Assembly (NCBI GenBank): GCA_002347485.1
Contig: DDXM01000030.1
Location: 1 to 26,178, forward strand
DNA: 26,178 bases
Direction: 5' to 3'
Origin: Anaerolineaceae bacterium UBA2260
GTDB lineage: Bacteria > Chloroflexota > Anaerolineae > Anaerolineales > Anaerolineaceae
In this document: in pieces, positions 1-6,784 of the stretch
Position numbering within the stretch: position 1 is the first letter of the stretch
Layout of the letters: every line of letters begins with the position of its first letter
Notes under the pieces: generated by a model
The model's database searches: none
Seen by the model: only the letters and a program-made list of their open reading frames with translations
Told to the model about the DNA's origin: nothing
Program-made: the position numbers and the translations under genes

Positions 1-11
1 TGCTTCGCCAT
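1..11 (-). CDS. tuf: Elongation factor Tu, first codons only (partial)
   Basis: Read on the minus strand, the window edge holds ATG GCG AAG CA., giving Met-Ala-Lys-(Gln/His), the usual beginning of bacterial EF-Tu. A strong Shine-Dalgarno (AAGGAGAGG) lies about 5 bases before the ATG. Identification rests mainly on context: Thr, Tyr and Thr tRNA genes directly upstream on the same strand reproduce the conserved tRNA-tufB arrangement known from E. coli (thrU-tyrU-glyT-thrT-tufB). EF-Tu delivers aminoacyl-tRNA to the ribosome. Only three codons and part of a fourth are visible, so the product is inferred from the neighbourhood, not from homology across a domain. Confidence 0.72.
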
Positions 12-56
12 GTTTCCTCTCCTTCGTCACATTTCTGTTATTAATCCGGCATTAAG

Positions 57-129
57 AGCCCTCAATGGGAATTGAACCCATGACCTCGCCCTTACCAAGG
101 GCGCGCTCTACCAACTGAGCTATGAGGGC
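57..129 (-). tRNA. tRNA-Thr (anticodon GGT)
   Basis: A 73-nt cloverleaf is read on the minus strand. The acceptor stem GCCCTCA pairs with TGAGGGC, the discriminator is T, the D-arm reads AGCTCAGTTGGTAGAGC, the anticodon stem CGCCC/GGGCG encloses loop TTGGTAA (anticodon GGT), and the T-arm contains GGTTCAATTCC. The 3' CCA is not encoded. It is the last tRNA before the tuf start codon, corresponding in position to thrT of the E. coli tufB operon. Confidence 0.95.
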
Positions 130-174
130 TTGCCGATATAGGGGCCAGGATGGTAGAGCAAAGCCCCTGCCGAG

Positions 175-258
175 TGGACGGTGAAGGATTCGAACCTCCG
201 AAGGCGTGTCGCCAGCTGATTTACAGTCAGTCCCCTTTGGCCACTTGGGTAACCGTCC
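175..258 (-). tRNA. tRNA-Tyr (anticodon GTA)
   Basis: An 84-nt class II tRNA with the long variable arm expected of bacterial tRNA-Tyr. The acceptor stem GGACGGT pairs with ACCGTCC and the discriminator is A. The anticodon stem CTGA/TCAG encloses loop CTGTAAA (anticodon GTA). The T-loop contains GGTTCGAATCC. CCA is not encoded. It lies between the two tRNA-Thr genes, as in the classical thrU-tyrU order. Confidence 0.95.
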
Positions 259-330
259 ATTCAAAAGCCGTTACCGGCTTGCAAGTGAGTTCATCGCGCG
301 GGATGTGACTCACTCGCCAACCTGTAACTG

Positions 331-403
331 AGCCGACAATGGGAATCGAACCCATAACCTGCCGCTTACAAGGCGGCTGCTCTGCCGATTGAGCTATGTC
401 GGC
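331..403 (-). tRNA. tRNA-Thr (anticodon TGT)
   Basis: A 73-nt cloverleaf on the minus strand: acceptor GCCGACA with TGTCGGC, anticodon stem GCCGC/GCGGC and loop CTTGTAA (anticodon TGT), T-arm with GGTTCGATTCC. CCA is not encoded. It is the promoter-proximal gene of the tRNA-tuf transcription unit. The 72-bp spacer to tRNA-Tyr can form a hairpin (AGTGAGT...ACTCACT, about 285-316) that may be a processing site. Confidence 0.95.
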
Positions 404-439
404 GAAAAAATTGTTAAATAACAAAAAAGAGCGTGCTAG

Positions 440-468
440 ATTATACCAAACCCCTATCCGGACGACAA
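440..468 (-). promoter_or_regulatory. Promoter P1 of the tRNA-tuf operon
   Basis: On the minus strand: -35 TTGTCG (468-463), a 17-base spacer, then a perfect -10 TATAAT (445-440) preceded by TGG, an extended -10. Predicted start near 433, about 30 bases before the 5' end of tRNA-Thr(TGT). Confidence 0.72.
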
Positions 469-472
469 GGTT

Positions 473-495
473 TTAAAAATTCGCCTGCCGGCGAA
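473..495 (-). other. Hairpin plus T-tract between promoters P2 and P1
   Basis: On the minus strand a perfect 6-bp stem TTCGCC/GGCGAA (495-490 with 485-480) with a 4-base loop is followed at once by TTTTT. It begins within 1-2 bases of the predicted P2 start. It could stabilise the 5' end of the P2 transcript or act as a weak early terminator. The function is not established. Confidence 0.35.
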
Positions 496-503
496 CAGCC
501 CCT

Positions 504-532
504 AATATATCAAACCCCCTCCATAACGTCAA
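504..532 (-). promoter_or_regulatory. Promoter P2 of the tRNA-tuf operon (tandem, upstream)
   Basis: On the minus strand: -35 TTGACG (532-527), a 17-base spacer and -10 TATATT (509-504) with an extended TGA. Predicted start near 497. It resembles P1 (both have GGGGTTTG just before the -10), so the operon appears to have two similar strong promoters 64 bp apart. Confidence 0.65.
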
Positions 533-639
533 GGAGCAAGTGTTCTATTAATCGGTATTGATCGTTTTTCGGGGTATTTATTCTTTATATTGAGTGCCTG
601 GCTGCGGCTCGATTAATGCAACCAAAGTATTGCAGGCAT

Positions 640-1015
640 TTATCCAATTTCAGTCCGGTCGTTGAGGCGCAAAAAAATATGCGCTTCCGTATCGATCCAT
701 TTCAACATCCCGCGAAAGGGCGTGTGAAAATGGCGCGATCCTCCATCATTGTCAACCGCTTCAACTCTGACAAATCATATCGCCCAGCACGCCAGGTCAG
801 CTTTGCAGTTCCGACCGCCTGGATATTTTTATACCAATCGACATGATCGCCATACGTCAACGCGAAAACAAAGTCGCCTTTCACCGGCACGGCGATGACG
901 GGGTCCCGTATGAGCGGTCTGTTTTGAGCCCGGTGTGATGAAGCAGCGCGATCGGGTTCACGCGCTTGCCAGCGATCAATACCATCTGGTGATTTGTAAA
1001 ACGTTTATTAATGAA
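640..1015 (-). pseudogene. Deazaflavin-dependent nitroreductase-family relic (two frameshifts)
   Basis: Three reading-frame segments on the minus strand join into one recognisable protein. The first contains VNPIALLHHTGLKTDRSYGTP, resembling the family's helix followed by a 'hhtGRKSG.xyrTPV' motif. The second reads VIAVPVKGDFVFALTYGD then HVDWYKNIQAVG, matching the family's 'yG...dWvrNl.AaG' signature. The third reads GMLKWIDTEAHIFLRLND, matching the C-terminal end. The breaks lie at a C-run (900-903) and a G-run on the minus strand (709-711), each consistent with loss of one base. No start codon with a ribosome site is evident, and the 5' part approaches the preceding gene's stop at 1036. 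Intact members (about 140-150 aa) are F420- or flavin-binding reductases. Both breaks are in short homopolymers, so sequencing error is the main alternative. Confidence 0.6.
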
Positions 1016-1035
1016 ACAGATTCCGTCAAGAATTT

Positions 1036-2025
1036 TCAGGCTGTAAACCACACGTTCGCGTCACTACCGCTTTGCTTCAATACAGAGAGCGCGGTCACTG
1101 TCAACCACTCATTCATTTTGTTTTTGCTCACCCCTCCCCAGTCGACAAACGATATCCCCGTGCCATCTGTTTTATCTGTGACTCGATAGTACTTCACCTC
1201 CGCGCAGAAGCCGCCGCCCGGAAGCTGTTTGGTCTCCAGCAGGTCGAGCGCCTCCCGGCAGCGCGGGTCTGAAAGGCGGCCAATCTCGCACATGACTTTC
1301 AGACCAACCAGGAAATCGTAGTGCCAGTAAGCCGGGTACGCCGGGCGGGTGAATTCAGGCAGAATAGATGGAGGATCGCCTTTTTTCATAAACAGGTGAT
1401 GTGAAAGGAAAATTTCGCTGGCTTTTTCAACAGACGCAGCCGCGCGCGAAGACCCGGTCGCATCCGCATAGGCCTTCATCGCCCGCAGCGGGAGCCAGGT
1501 TTCGTGGAAAGAGGAATGGCTGGCCATGGGATGCCTGTCGCAATTCCAACCACCATCCGGCCACTGCCACTTGATCAGGTTATCGACAAGGATCGTGATG
1601 CGCTCGTCAGCAATGCCAAGTTTTAACATCGCCAGCACGATCGACCCTTCCTGGCAGGCGCAGCGCCGCCAGCGCCCGTTGATCAAAGGAACCTTTTTGA
1701 GATGATGCTCACTGAGCAGCCAATCCAACACCTGGTCGCGCAAAGGCGCGAGGCTCAGGTCGCCCGCGGGATAGCCGATGTCAGAGAGGGTCAACAGCGT
1801 CCAAAACGCGCCAATCCATTTGGTATAAGCATGCCAGGGGAAACGACCGTCCGCCCCGCGGGGGCTGAGCATTTTTCTCACCCGCTCGGAGTCGCGGATC
1901 TGATCCTGTAACGCAAGCATCGGATCGCTCGCACGGTCTTCTCCCAATACCTCCCTGCGACATAAATACCGGACTGACGGCTCGCTGGAATTTAGTAATT
2001 GGTCGATCACATTTCGAGTGTTCAC
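1036..2025 (-). CDS. Alpha/alpha-toroid (prenyltransferase/squalene-cyclase-like repeat) protein, function unknown
   Basis: A 329-aa soluble protein that starts with GTG at 2025; a CAGGAGAG ribosome site lies about 6 bases upstream. Regularly spaced helical segments and glycine/tryptophan turns (WPDGGWNCD at residues 155-163, LPGGGFCAE near residue 270) resemble the terpenoid-cyclase/prenyltransferase alpha/alpha-toroid fold. I see no DxDD cyclase motif and no complete zinc site of a prenyltransferase beta subunit, so no enzymatic role is claimed. There is no signal peptide or transmembrane segment. It lies 40 bp downstream of the broken PfkB kinase gene on the same strand and just upstream of the nitroreductase relic, so it may be the surviving member of a decaying operon. 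The fold assignment is moderate; the function is unknown. Confidence 0.65.
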   Translation of the reverse strand: MNTRNVIDQLLNSSEPSVRYLCRREVLGEDRASDPMLALQDQIRDSERVRKMLSPRGADGRFPWHAYTKWIGAFWTLLTLSDIGYPAGDLSLAPLRDQVLDWLLSEHHLKKVPLINGRWRRCACQEGSIVLAMLKLGIADERITILVDNLIKWQWPDGGWNCDRHPMASHSSFHETWLPLRAMKAYADATGSSRAAASVEKASEIFLSHHLFMKKGDPPSILPEFTRPAYPAYWHYDFLVGLKVMCEIGRLSDPRCREALDLLETKQLPGGGFCAEVKYYRVTDKTDGTGISFVDWGGVSKNKMNEWLTVTALSVLKQSGSDANVWFTA

Positions 2026-2065
2026 GCTTTAACTCTCCTGATTAAGCAAATTGCCTGGTTGTACC

Positions 2066-2735
2066 TCAATGGTCGTAATGGTTCAATAATTCACATGTGA
2101 TCATATCCGCCGATGAGGATTGTTGCGCGCATTTGTGCCGCGCGCAGATCTGACCGCGACGAACCGCGTCCTCAAGCTCTCGTCCTTCCAGCACGCGGCT
2201 AAAGAGAAAACCTGCCGCGAAGGCATCCCCCGCGCCATTGGTGTCCACCACTGGCAGGTCAAGCTGAACAGCCGGGAAATGTTTGATGCCGCTGGTCGCG
2301 GCAATCGCGCAGCCATTGGCACCCAACGTGGCGAGGATCACCACCTCAGGATTGATGGACAGGTAATACTTCATCACCGGGCGTGGGTCCGGATGGTTCG
2401 CTGCTGAAAAGAAAAGGTAATCCGCGTAACGGATGAAATCCTGGCAGTAGGGATCCGCGGGATCGACAACATCCTGAATGTCGCACGCAATGTTCAGCCC
2501 CAGCTCACGCGCGGCGGGCGGGAGGTGGCGCGCCCAATTGGGGATGTTGAAAATGCGCCCCGAGCCGTTGATATGCCCGCGAAGCATACCCGCCAGCCTG
2601 CCCCACCCTATCGAGATTTGAGGTGAAATTCGCTTCATGCGCCAGGTCGATGGCTTGACCTTGCAGGTAGACATGGGTATCGAGGCCGATGTTGCCGACC
2701 ACTACCACCCGGTTTTTATTATCAGTCATGGTCAT
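2066..2735 (-). pseudogene. PfkB-family carbohydrate kinase, internally deleted and frameshifted
   Basis: The N-terminal part (from ATG at 2729 or 2735) reads MTDNKNRVVVVGNIGLDTHV, then EANFTSNLDRVGQAGGYASRAY, the start of a ribokinase-like fold with its substrate-binding GG. The C-terminal part continues in another frame with FNIPNWARHLPP, CDIQDVVD, YLFFSAANHPDP, then the anion-hole/catalytic motif DTNGAGDAFAAGFL and a final helix. About 75-80 residues expected between the halves (including the lid and the first glycine-rich region) are absent, and the frame changes near 2550-2620. Only about 221 codons remain against about 300 in typical members. The ATG at 2735 overlaps the phzF stop (ATGA), so the gene was probably translationally coupled. 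The conserved catalytic Asp survives, but a protein lacking the middle of the fold is unlikely to be active. Confidence 0.75.
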
Positions 2736-3535
2736 CCGCCTGAAGCGTGCAAGGTGCCCTTCACCACCGTGACAGCCTTGCCGCCGATATACACGCGCTC
2801 GCCCGCAATGCGCAGGTGGATCACCCCGCCGCGCGCTGAGACCTGGTGCGCGGTCATCTCCTGTTTGCCCAGCCTGGCACCCCAGAACGGCGCAAGGATG
2901 GTGTGCGCTGAACCGGTGACCGGGTCTTCGTTGATCCCGATCCACGGTGCATAGTAGCGCGAGACGAAATCGACACCCATCCGATCGGAGCGGCTGGTGA
3001 CGATCAGCCCGCGGCCTTTGATCTGCGCGAGGGCATTAAAATCAGGATCGAGAGAAATAATTTCCTGCTCGGTACCGTATTCCAGCAGCCATTTTTCACC
3101 GCTCACCCCCGAGAAAATGGGGTTTCCCCCCACCGCCTCGACTACCCCCGCGGGCAATTCTGCCGGTGCCAGGCTGTTCGCGGGAAAATCCAACTCGATG
3201 ACATCGCCAACCCACCGCGCACCAAGCACCCCGGACAGGGTTGAGAAGTGAATTCCCTGTGAAACAGGGACTGTTCCGCTCTCCCATAAAACATGCGCCG
3301 CGGAGAGGGTGGCGTGCCCGCAGAGATCCACCTCAACGCGCGGGGTAAACCAGCGCAGGCCAAAAAGATCACCCAAGGGGTAGACAAACGCGGTTTCTGA
3401 GAGGTTCATCTCCTGCGCGACCTTCAGCATCCAATCCGCTGGCGCGTCTTCGCGCAACAATATCACCGCGGCCGGATTGCCGGTAAAGGGCAGGTCGGTG
3501 AAAGCGTCCACCTGGAATAATGGTATTTGCTGCAT
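2732..3535 (-). CDS. PhzF-family isomerase/epimerase
   Basis: A 267-aa protein starting at the ATG at 3535, chosen because GGGGGAGG lies 7 bases before it; upstream in-frame codons lack such a site and precede the conserved MQQIPLFQVDAFT start. Diagnostic motifs: FTGNPAAVIL, the catalytic glutamate in LSETAFV, the DLCGHATLSAAH loop and NEDPVTGSAHTILAPFW. These define the PhzF fold (two diaminopimelate-epimerase-like halves), whose best-known member isomerises trans-2,3-dihydro-3-hydroxyanthranilate in phenazine synthesis. Most bacterial homologues have unknown substrates and no phenazine genes are nearby, so no pathway is assigned. Its stop overlaps the start of the broken PfkB gene, and the DUF5680 gene lies immediately upstream on the same strand. 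Confidence 0.85.
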   Translation of the reverse strand: MQQIPLFQVDAFTDLPFTGNPAAVILLREDAPADWMLKVAQEMNLSETAFVYPLGDLFGLRWFTPRVEVDLCGHATLSAAHVLWESGTVPVSQGIHFSTLSGVLGARWVGDVIELDFPANSLAPAELPAGVVEAVGGNPIFSGVSGEKWLLEYGTEQEIISLDPDFNALAQIKGRGLIVTSRSDRMGVDFVSRYYAPWIGINEDPVTGSAHTILAPFWGARLGKQEMTAHQVSARGGVIHLRIAGERVYIGGKAVTVVKGTLHASGG

Positions 3536-3557
3536 ATTAATCCTCCCCCTCATATAG

Positions 3558-4013
3558 TCAAGGAACAATTTCACCACCGTGAAAATCCAGTTGGTAGATT
3601 GGATCGCCGTCCAGGAAAATCACTTCTTCACCCTTGAACCAGCCAGGATCGCCAGTACACCTGCATTGGTATCGGAAATTTCCCTCTATATATTCAGAAG
3701 GACCGCGGTAAGGCATATCGTGAGGAACCTGTAGTAATGTATTCTTCAGGAATGGACTAAACCTTTCCGGAATCTCACGAGAGAGCGTTTTTCCGTAATA
3801 GTTCATACCCCAGATCGGTAATCCGGAATGCCAAACGGCTTCCTCGCCCACGAAAGCAAACCCACCCAGATACGTATCGATGTATAGATAGGGTTCCTCA
3901 ATGGATGTCAGATCGTGCGATTCCGGTCGCGAAGAACCATCAGAGGTGCGTCCAGAAGCATAGGTGTTCTTTTTTGCTCTCAGTAGAAAAGGTAGGAAAC
4001 TTGCAGGCAGCAT
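3558..4013 (-). CDS. DUF5680 domain protein
   Basis: A 151-aa protein starting at the ATG at 4013 with GAGG about 5 bases upstream. The whole chain matches what I recall of the DUF5680 family: an N-terminal helix (FLPFLLRAKKNTYASG), YLYIDTYLGGFAFVGEEAVW, PIWGMNYYG, the MPYRGPSEY turn, and a final beta segment YQLDFHGGEI. Function is unknown; members are small cytosolic proteins scattered in accessory regions of many bacteria. The gene is visibly less GC-rich than rarA or phzF. It is transcribed divergently from rarA and its stop lies 22 bp before the phzF ATG, so co-transcription with phzF is likely. Confidence 0.72.
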   Translation of the reverse strand: MLPASFLPFLLRAKKNTYASGRTSDGSSRPESHDLTSIEEPYLYIDTYLGGFAFVGEEAVWHSGLPIWGMNYYGKTLSREIPERFSPFLKNTLLQVPHDMPYRGPSEYIEGNFRYQCRCTGDPGWFKGEEVIFLDGDPIYQLDFHGGEIVP

Positions 4014-4111
4014 GGGAACCTCAAAAAAATAGGATTACATTATTTTACGATTTTTCAGGGTTGAATACAATCCAATTATCGGATATATGTTCTATAATTT
4101 CAAATCCGTGC

Positions 4112-4123
4112 TACAATTACGGC
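4112..4123 (+). promoter_or_regulatory. Leaderless-type -10 box of rarA
   Basis: TACAAT at 4112-4117 ends 6 bases before the rarA ATG (4124), and no Shine-Dalgarno is present. Transcription would then start at or next to the A of the start codon. The -35 position is weak. Confidence 0.5.
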
Positions 4124-5485
4124 ATGGACCTTTTCGACCACGCCATGCAGGAAAACATACAGCACGAAGCCCCGCTGGCCGCCAGGCTGCGCCCGCACAC
4201 GTTGGCTGAGTTCGTCGGGCAGGAACACATCATCGGCGAAGGCCGGCTGCTGCGCAGGGCGATCATCGCCGACCGCCTGTTTTCCTCCATCATCTTCACC
4301 GGCCCGCCGGGCACGGGCAAGACCACGCTGGCGCGCTTAATCGCGCAGCACACCCAGGCCCATTTCGAGAGCATCTCGGCTGTGCTGGCGGGTGTGGCGG
4401 ATTTGCGGAAAGTGATCGCCGACGCCACCGACCGCCGCCGCCTGTACCGCCGACGCACGATCCTGTTCATCGACGAGGTGCACCGTTGGAACCGCGCCCA
4501 GCAGGACGCCCTTCTCCCGCACGTGGAAAACGGTATGATCACGCTCATCGGCGCGACCACTGAGAACCCTTACTTCGATGTCATCCCGGCGCTTGTTTCA
4601 CGCTCGCGTATCTTTCAATTGGAACCGCTGGCTGAACAGCAGCTCGACATCCTGTTCACTCGCGCGCTTGAAGATAAGGAATTTGGTTACGGCAACCGGA
4701 AGATCGAATTCAGCGCCGACGCCAGAGATCACTTACTGCACCAGGCGGGTGGAGACGCGCGCAACCTGCTGAACGCCATCGAACTGGCGGTGGAAACCAC
4801 AGTGGCGGATAGCGACGGTTGCATCCGTATCACGCTCGATGTAGCGCAGGAGTCGATCCAGAAGCGCGCGCTGCTTTACGACCGTATGGGCGACGAGCAT
4901 TACGACACGATTTCCGCCTTTATCAAGTCCGTGCGCGGTTCTGACCCCGACGCCGCGCTATACTGGCTGGCGAAGATGATCCTGGCGGGCGAGGATCCGC
5001 GCTTCATCCTGCGCCGCCTGATCGTGCTCTCGGGTGAAGACATCGGACTGGCCGACCCGCAAGGCATCCAGGTGGCGGCAGCCGCGGCCTACGCTTACGA
5101 GTACATCGGCATGCCAGAAGGGATTTACCCGATCGTGGAAGCCACCCTGTACCTGGCGACCGCGCCCAAGTCGAATTCCGCCGGCGCTTTCTTCAAAGCG
5201 CGCGCCTCGATCGAACAAAACGGCGCGGGGGCTGTGCCGATCCACCTGATGGACGCCAACCGCGATGCGAAGGGATTCGGCCACGGCAAGGGTTACCAGT
5301 ATCCACATGTATTCCCGGAGCACTTCATCCCACAGCAGTACCTGCCGGATAACCTGTTGGGCTCGCGTTTTTATGATCCCTCCAGCGAGGGCTACGAGAG
5401 ACAAGCCGGCGAGCGGGTTGAGAAATGGCGCAAAGCCCAGGCGCAAGCGCTGGGTTACGAGACTCCGCCTGAAAGTATTAAATGA
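4124..5485 (+). CDS. rarA: Replication-associated recombination protein A (RarA/MgsA AAA+ ATPase)
   Basis: A 453-aa AAA+ ATPase of normal family length. The start is the ATG at 4124, from which homology begins (PLAARLRPHTLAEFVGQEHI); upstream in-frame codons have no family resemblance. Walker A GPPGTGKT lies at residues 60-67, Walker B is ILFIDEVHRWN, sensor 1 is GATTENP. The C-terminal half carries the tetramerisation region including DPRFILRRLIVLSGEDIGLADP and the conserved GKGYQYPH segment. RarA is related to clamp-loader subunits and RuvB and acts on single-stranded DNA gaps at stalled forks. The ATG is preceded by a TACAAT box and no ribosome site, suggesting a leaderless mRNA. The stop overlaps the start of the broken phosphatase gene (ATGA). 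Confidence 0.95.
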   Translation: MDLFDHAMQENIQHEAPLAARLRPHTLAEFVGQEHIIGEGRLLRRAIIADRLFSSIIFTGPPGTGKTTLARLIAQHTQAHFESISAVLAGVADLRKVIADATDRRRLYRRRTILFIDEVHRWNRAQQDALLPHVENGMITLIGATTENPYFDVIPALVSRSRIFQLEPLAEQQLDILFTRALEDKEFGYGNRKIEFSADARDHLLHQAGGDARNLLNAIELAVETTVADSDGCIRITLDVAQESIQKRALLYDRMGDEHYDTISAFIKSVRGSDPDAALYWLAKMILAGEDPRFILRRLIVLSGEDIGLADPQGIQVAAAAAYAYEYIGMPEGIYPIVEATLYLATAPKSNSAGAFFKARASIEQNGAGAVPIHLMDANRDAKGFGHGKGYQYPHVFPEHFIPQQYLPDNLLGSRFYDPSSEGYERQAGERVEKWRKAQAQALGYETPPESIK

Positions 5486-6075
5486 CCACAATCTATCTTC
5501 TTAGGCACGGTAAAACAGACGACTCAGGGAATCGAATAACTGGTTACCGCCCGGGCATCTATCTAAACGAAGAAGGGATTCAATAAGCGTCATTAGCAAG
5601 GAAATTTTTTGAAAGTTTTCCGATCTACGCGGTTTATTCAAGTCCTTTGGAACGAGCTATTGAAACTGCGGAGCTCGTCGTAAAAAATCACAACCTTACA
5701 ATACAACCTGTCGAATTTCTCAAGGAGATTAATTTTGGAGATTACCAGGGAAAAGGAAATGAACTTCAACTCGATCCCTTATGGAATAAATTTCTAACTA
5801 CTCCGACCGCTATGCGCTTTCCCAACGGAGAATCAGTCTACGAAGCACAAAGCAGGATTGTTGAAGGATTACAGGTTCTTTGTGAATCCTCTCCCAGTGA
5901 CGCAGAAATACTTTGCATCTCTCATTGTGAAGTCATCAGGTTGGCAGTATCCTATGCACTCAGAATACCCCTCGATGGGTATACGAGAATTACCATTGAC
6001 ACGGGTGGAATTTCGAAAGTTTCCTGGAAAAAAGAGTTACAAAGAGTGATTTTTCTTAATCAAATCCCAGATTGA
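5482..6075 (+). pseudogene. Histidine phosphatase (phosphoglycerate mutase-like) with in-frame TAA
   Basis: From the ATG at 5482, overlapping the rarA stop, the frame reads MTTIYLLRHGKTDDSGN, with the phospho-acceptor motif RHG at residues 8-10. It runs for 34 codons to a TAA at 5584-5586. The same frame then continues without further breaks to 6075 with all remaining family landmarks: SSPLERAIETA, EINFGDYQG, FPNGES and ISHCEVIRL with the second catalytic His. Family members usually have Gln or another polar residue at the interrupted position (G.xQA..LA), so a single CAA-to-TAA change explains the break. The total of about 197 codons is normal for the family. The region is distinctly AT-rich next to rarA, suggesting separate origin. 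A shortened product from a TTG at 5647 would lack RHG and be inactive. Confidence 0.82.
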
Positions 6076-6677
6076 TTATCTAAGAGCCAGTGGACTAAGT
6101 ACGAAAGCGCTTTGTTCACCGCCACCGCGCGGTGGCTGAAAGCGTTCTTTTCCGCCAGGTCCAGTTCGGCGAGCGTTTTACCCGCCGCCGGGATGTAAAA
6201 CAAGCGATCGTAACCAAATCCGTGCTCGCCACGCTCAGAGGGGATGATCTCGCCTTCGACCGAGCCGTGGAAAAGTTCGACCGCCCTGCCCGGGATCGCG
6301 ACCGCCACCACGCATTGGAACCGCGCCAGCCACGGACGGGGCTTATCCGCCAACACGCGCAGCAGCTTCGCGCGGCGGTCCGTGTCTGTTGCGCCCGGCA
6401 GAGTAGAAAAGCGGGCGGAGTGTAGCCCGGGCGCGCCATCGAGTGCGTCGACCTCCAGCCCGGTATCATCGGCGAGCACAGGGATCCCACCCTTGGATAA
6501 GTACGCCAGGGCTTTGAGTGTTGCGTTCTCCGCATAGGTATCACCTGTTTCGGGCACTTCCATCGCCAACCCGATATCATCAGGTGAAACGCAACGGAAA
6601 GGCAATCCATTTAGCAAAGAACGCAGCTCACGCAGTTTTCCTTTGTTCGTGGTGGCAAGCAGGAGGGTCTCACTCAT
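6060..6677 (-). CDS. rdgB: dITP/XTP pyrophosphatase (RdgB/HAM1 family)
   Basis: A 205-aa Ham1-family enzyme hydrolysing non-canonical purine NTPs (ITP, dITP, XTP) to the monophosphate and pyrophosphate, cleaning the nucleotide pool. Motifs: ATTNKGKLRELR at the N-terminus, TYAENATLKA, the metal-binding VLADDTGLEVDALDGAPG, HGFGYDRLFYIP and the C-terminal NAFSHRAVAV. The start is taken as the ATG at 6677 (MSETLL); an ATG at 6680 is directly adjacent. There is no Shine-Dalgarno, but a TATAAT box ends 7 bases before 6677, pointing to a leaderless mRNA. Its 3' end overlaps that of the histidine phosphatase relic by 16 bp in tail-to-tail orientation. Confidence 0.95.
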   Translation of the reverse strand: MSETLLLATTNKGKLRELRSLLNGLPFRCVSPDDIGLAMEVPETGDTYAENATLKALAYLSKGGIPVLADDTGLEVDALDGAPGLHSARFSTLPGATDTDRRAKLLRVLADKPRPWLARFQCVVAVAIPGRAVELFHGSVEGEIIPSERGEHGFGYDRLFYIPAAGKTLAELDLAEKNAFSHRAVAVNKALSYLVHWLLDNQSGI

Positions 6678-6684
6678 CATATAT

Positions 6685-6690
6685 ATTATA
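6685..6690 (-). promoter_or_regulatory. Leaderless-type -10 box of rdgB
   Basis: TATAAT (6690-6685 on the minus strand) stands 7 bases before the ATG at 6677, inside a very AT-rich stretch with no ribosome site. The -35 is unclear. Confidence 0.5.
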
Positions 6691-6713
6691 TTTATGATAT
6701 TTATTACAATAAA

Positions 6714-6742
6714 TTGACAAGAAAATGTCGATATGCTACAAT
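6714..6742 (+). promoter_or_regulatory. Promoter of the yceD-rpoD unit
   Basis: Consensus -35 TTGACA (6714-6719), a 17-base spacer, and -10 TACAAT (6737-6742) preceded by TGC (extended -10). Predicted start near 6749, about 36 bases before the GTG of the YceD-like gene. This is the best sigma-70-type promoter in the window. Confidence 0.82.
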
Positions 6743-6784
6743 CATTTTCGTTAAAGATTATATCCTGATTAGTGATAGTGTCCT

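Noticed and set aside
52..424. Short open frames across the tRNA genes.
   Set aside because: They are fully explained by the three tRNA cloverleafs.
3905..4123. An upstream in-frame extension of rarA of 73 codons.
   Set aside because: Family similarity starts at 4124. The extension overlaps the divergent DUF5680 gene and contains the predicted rarA -10 box.
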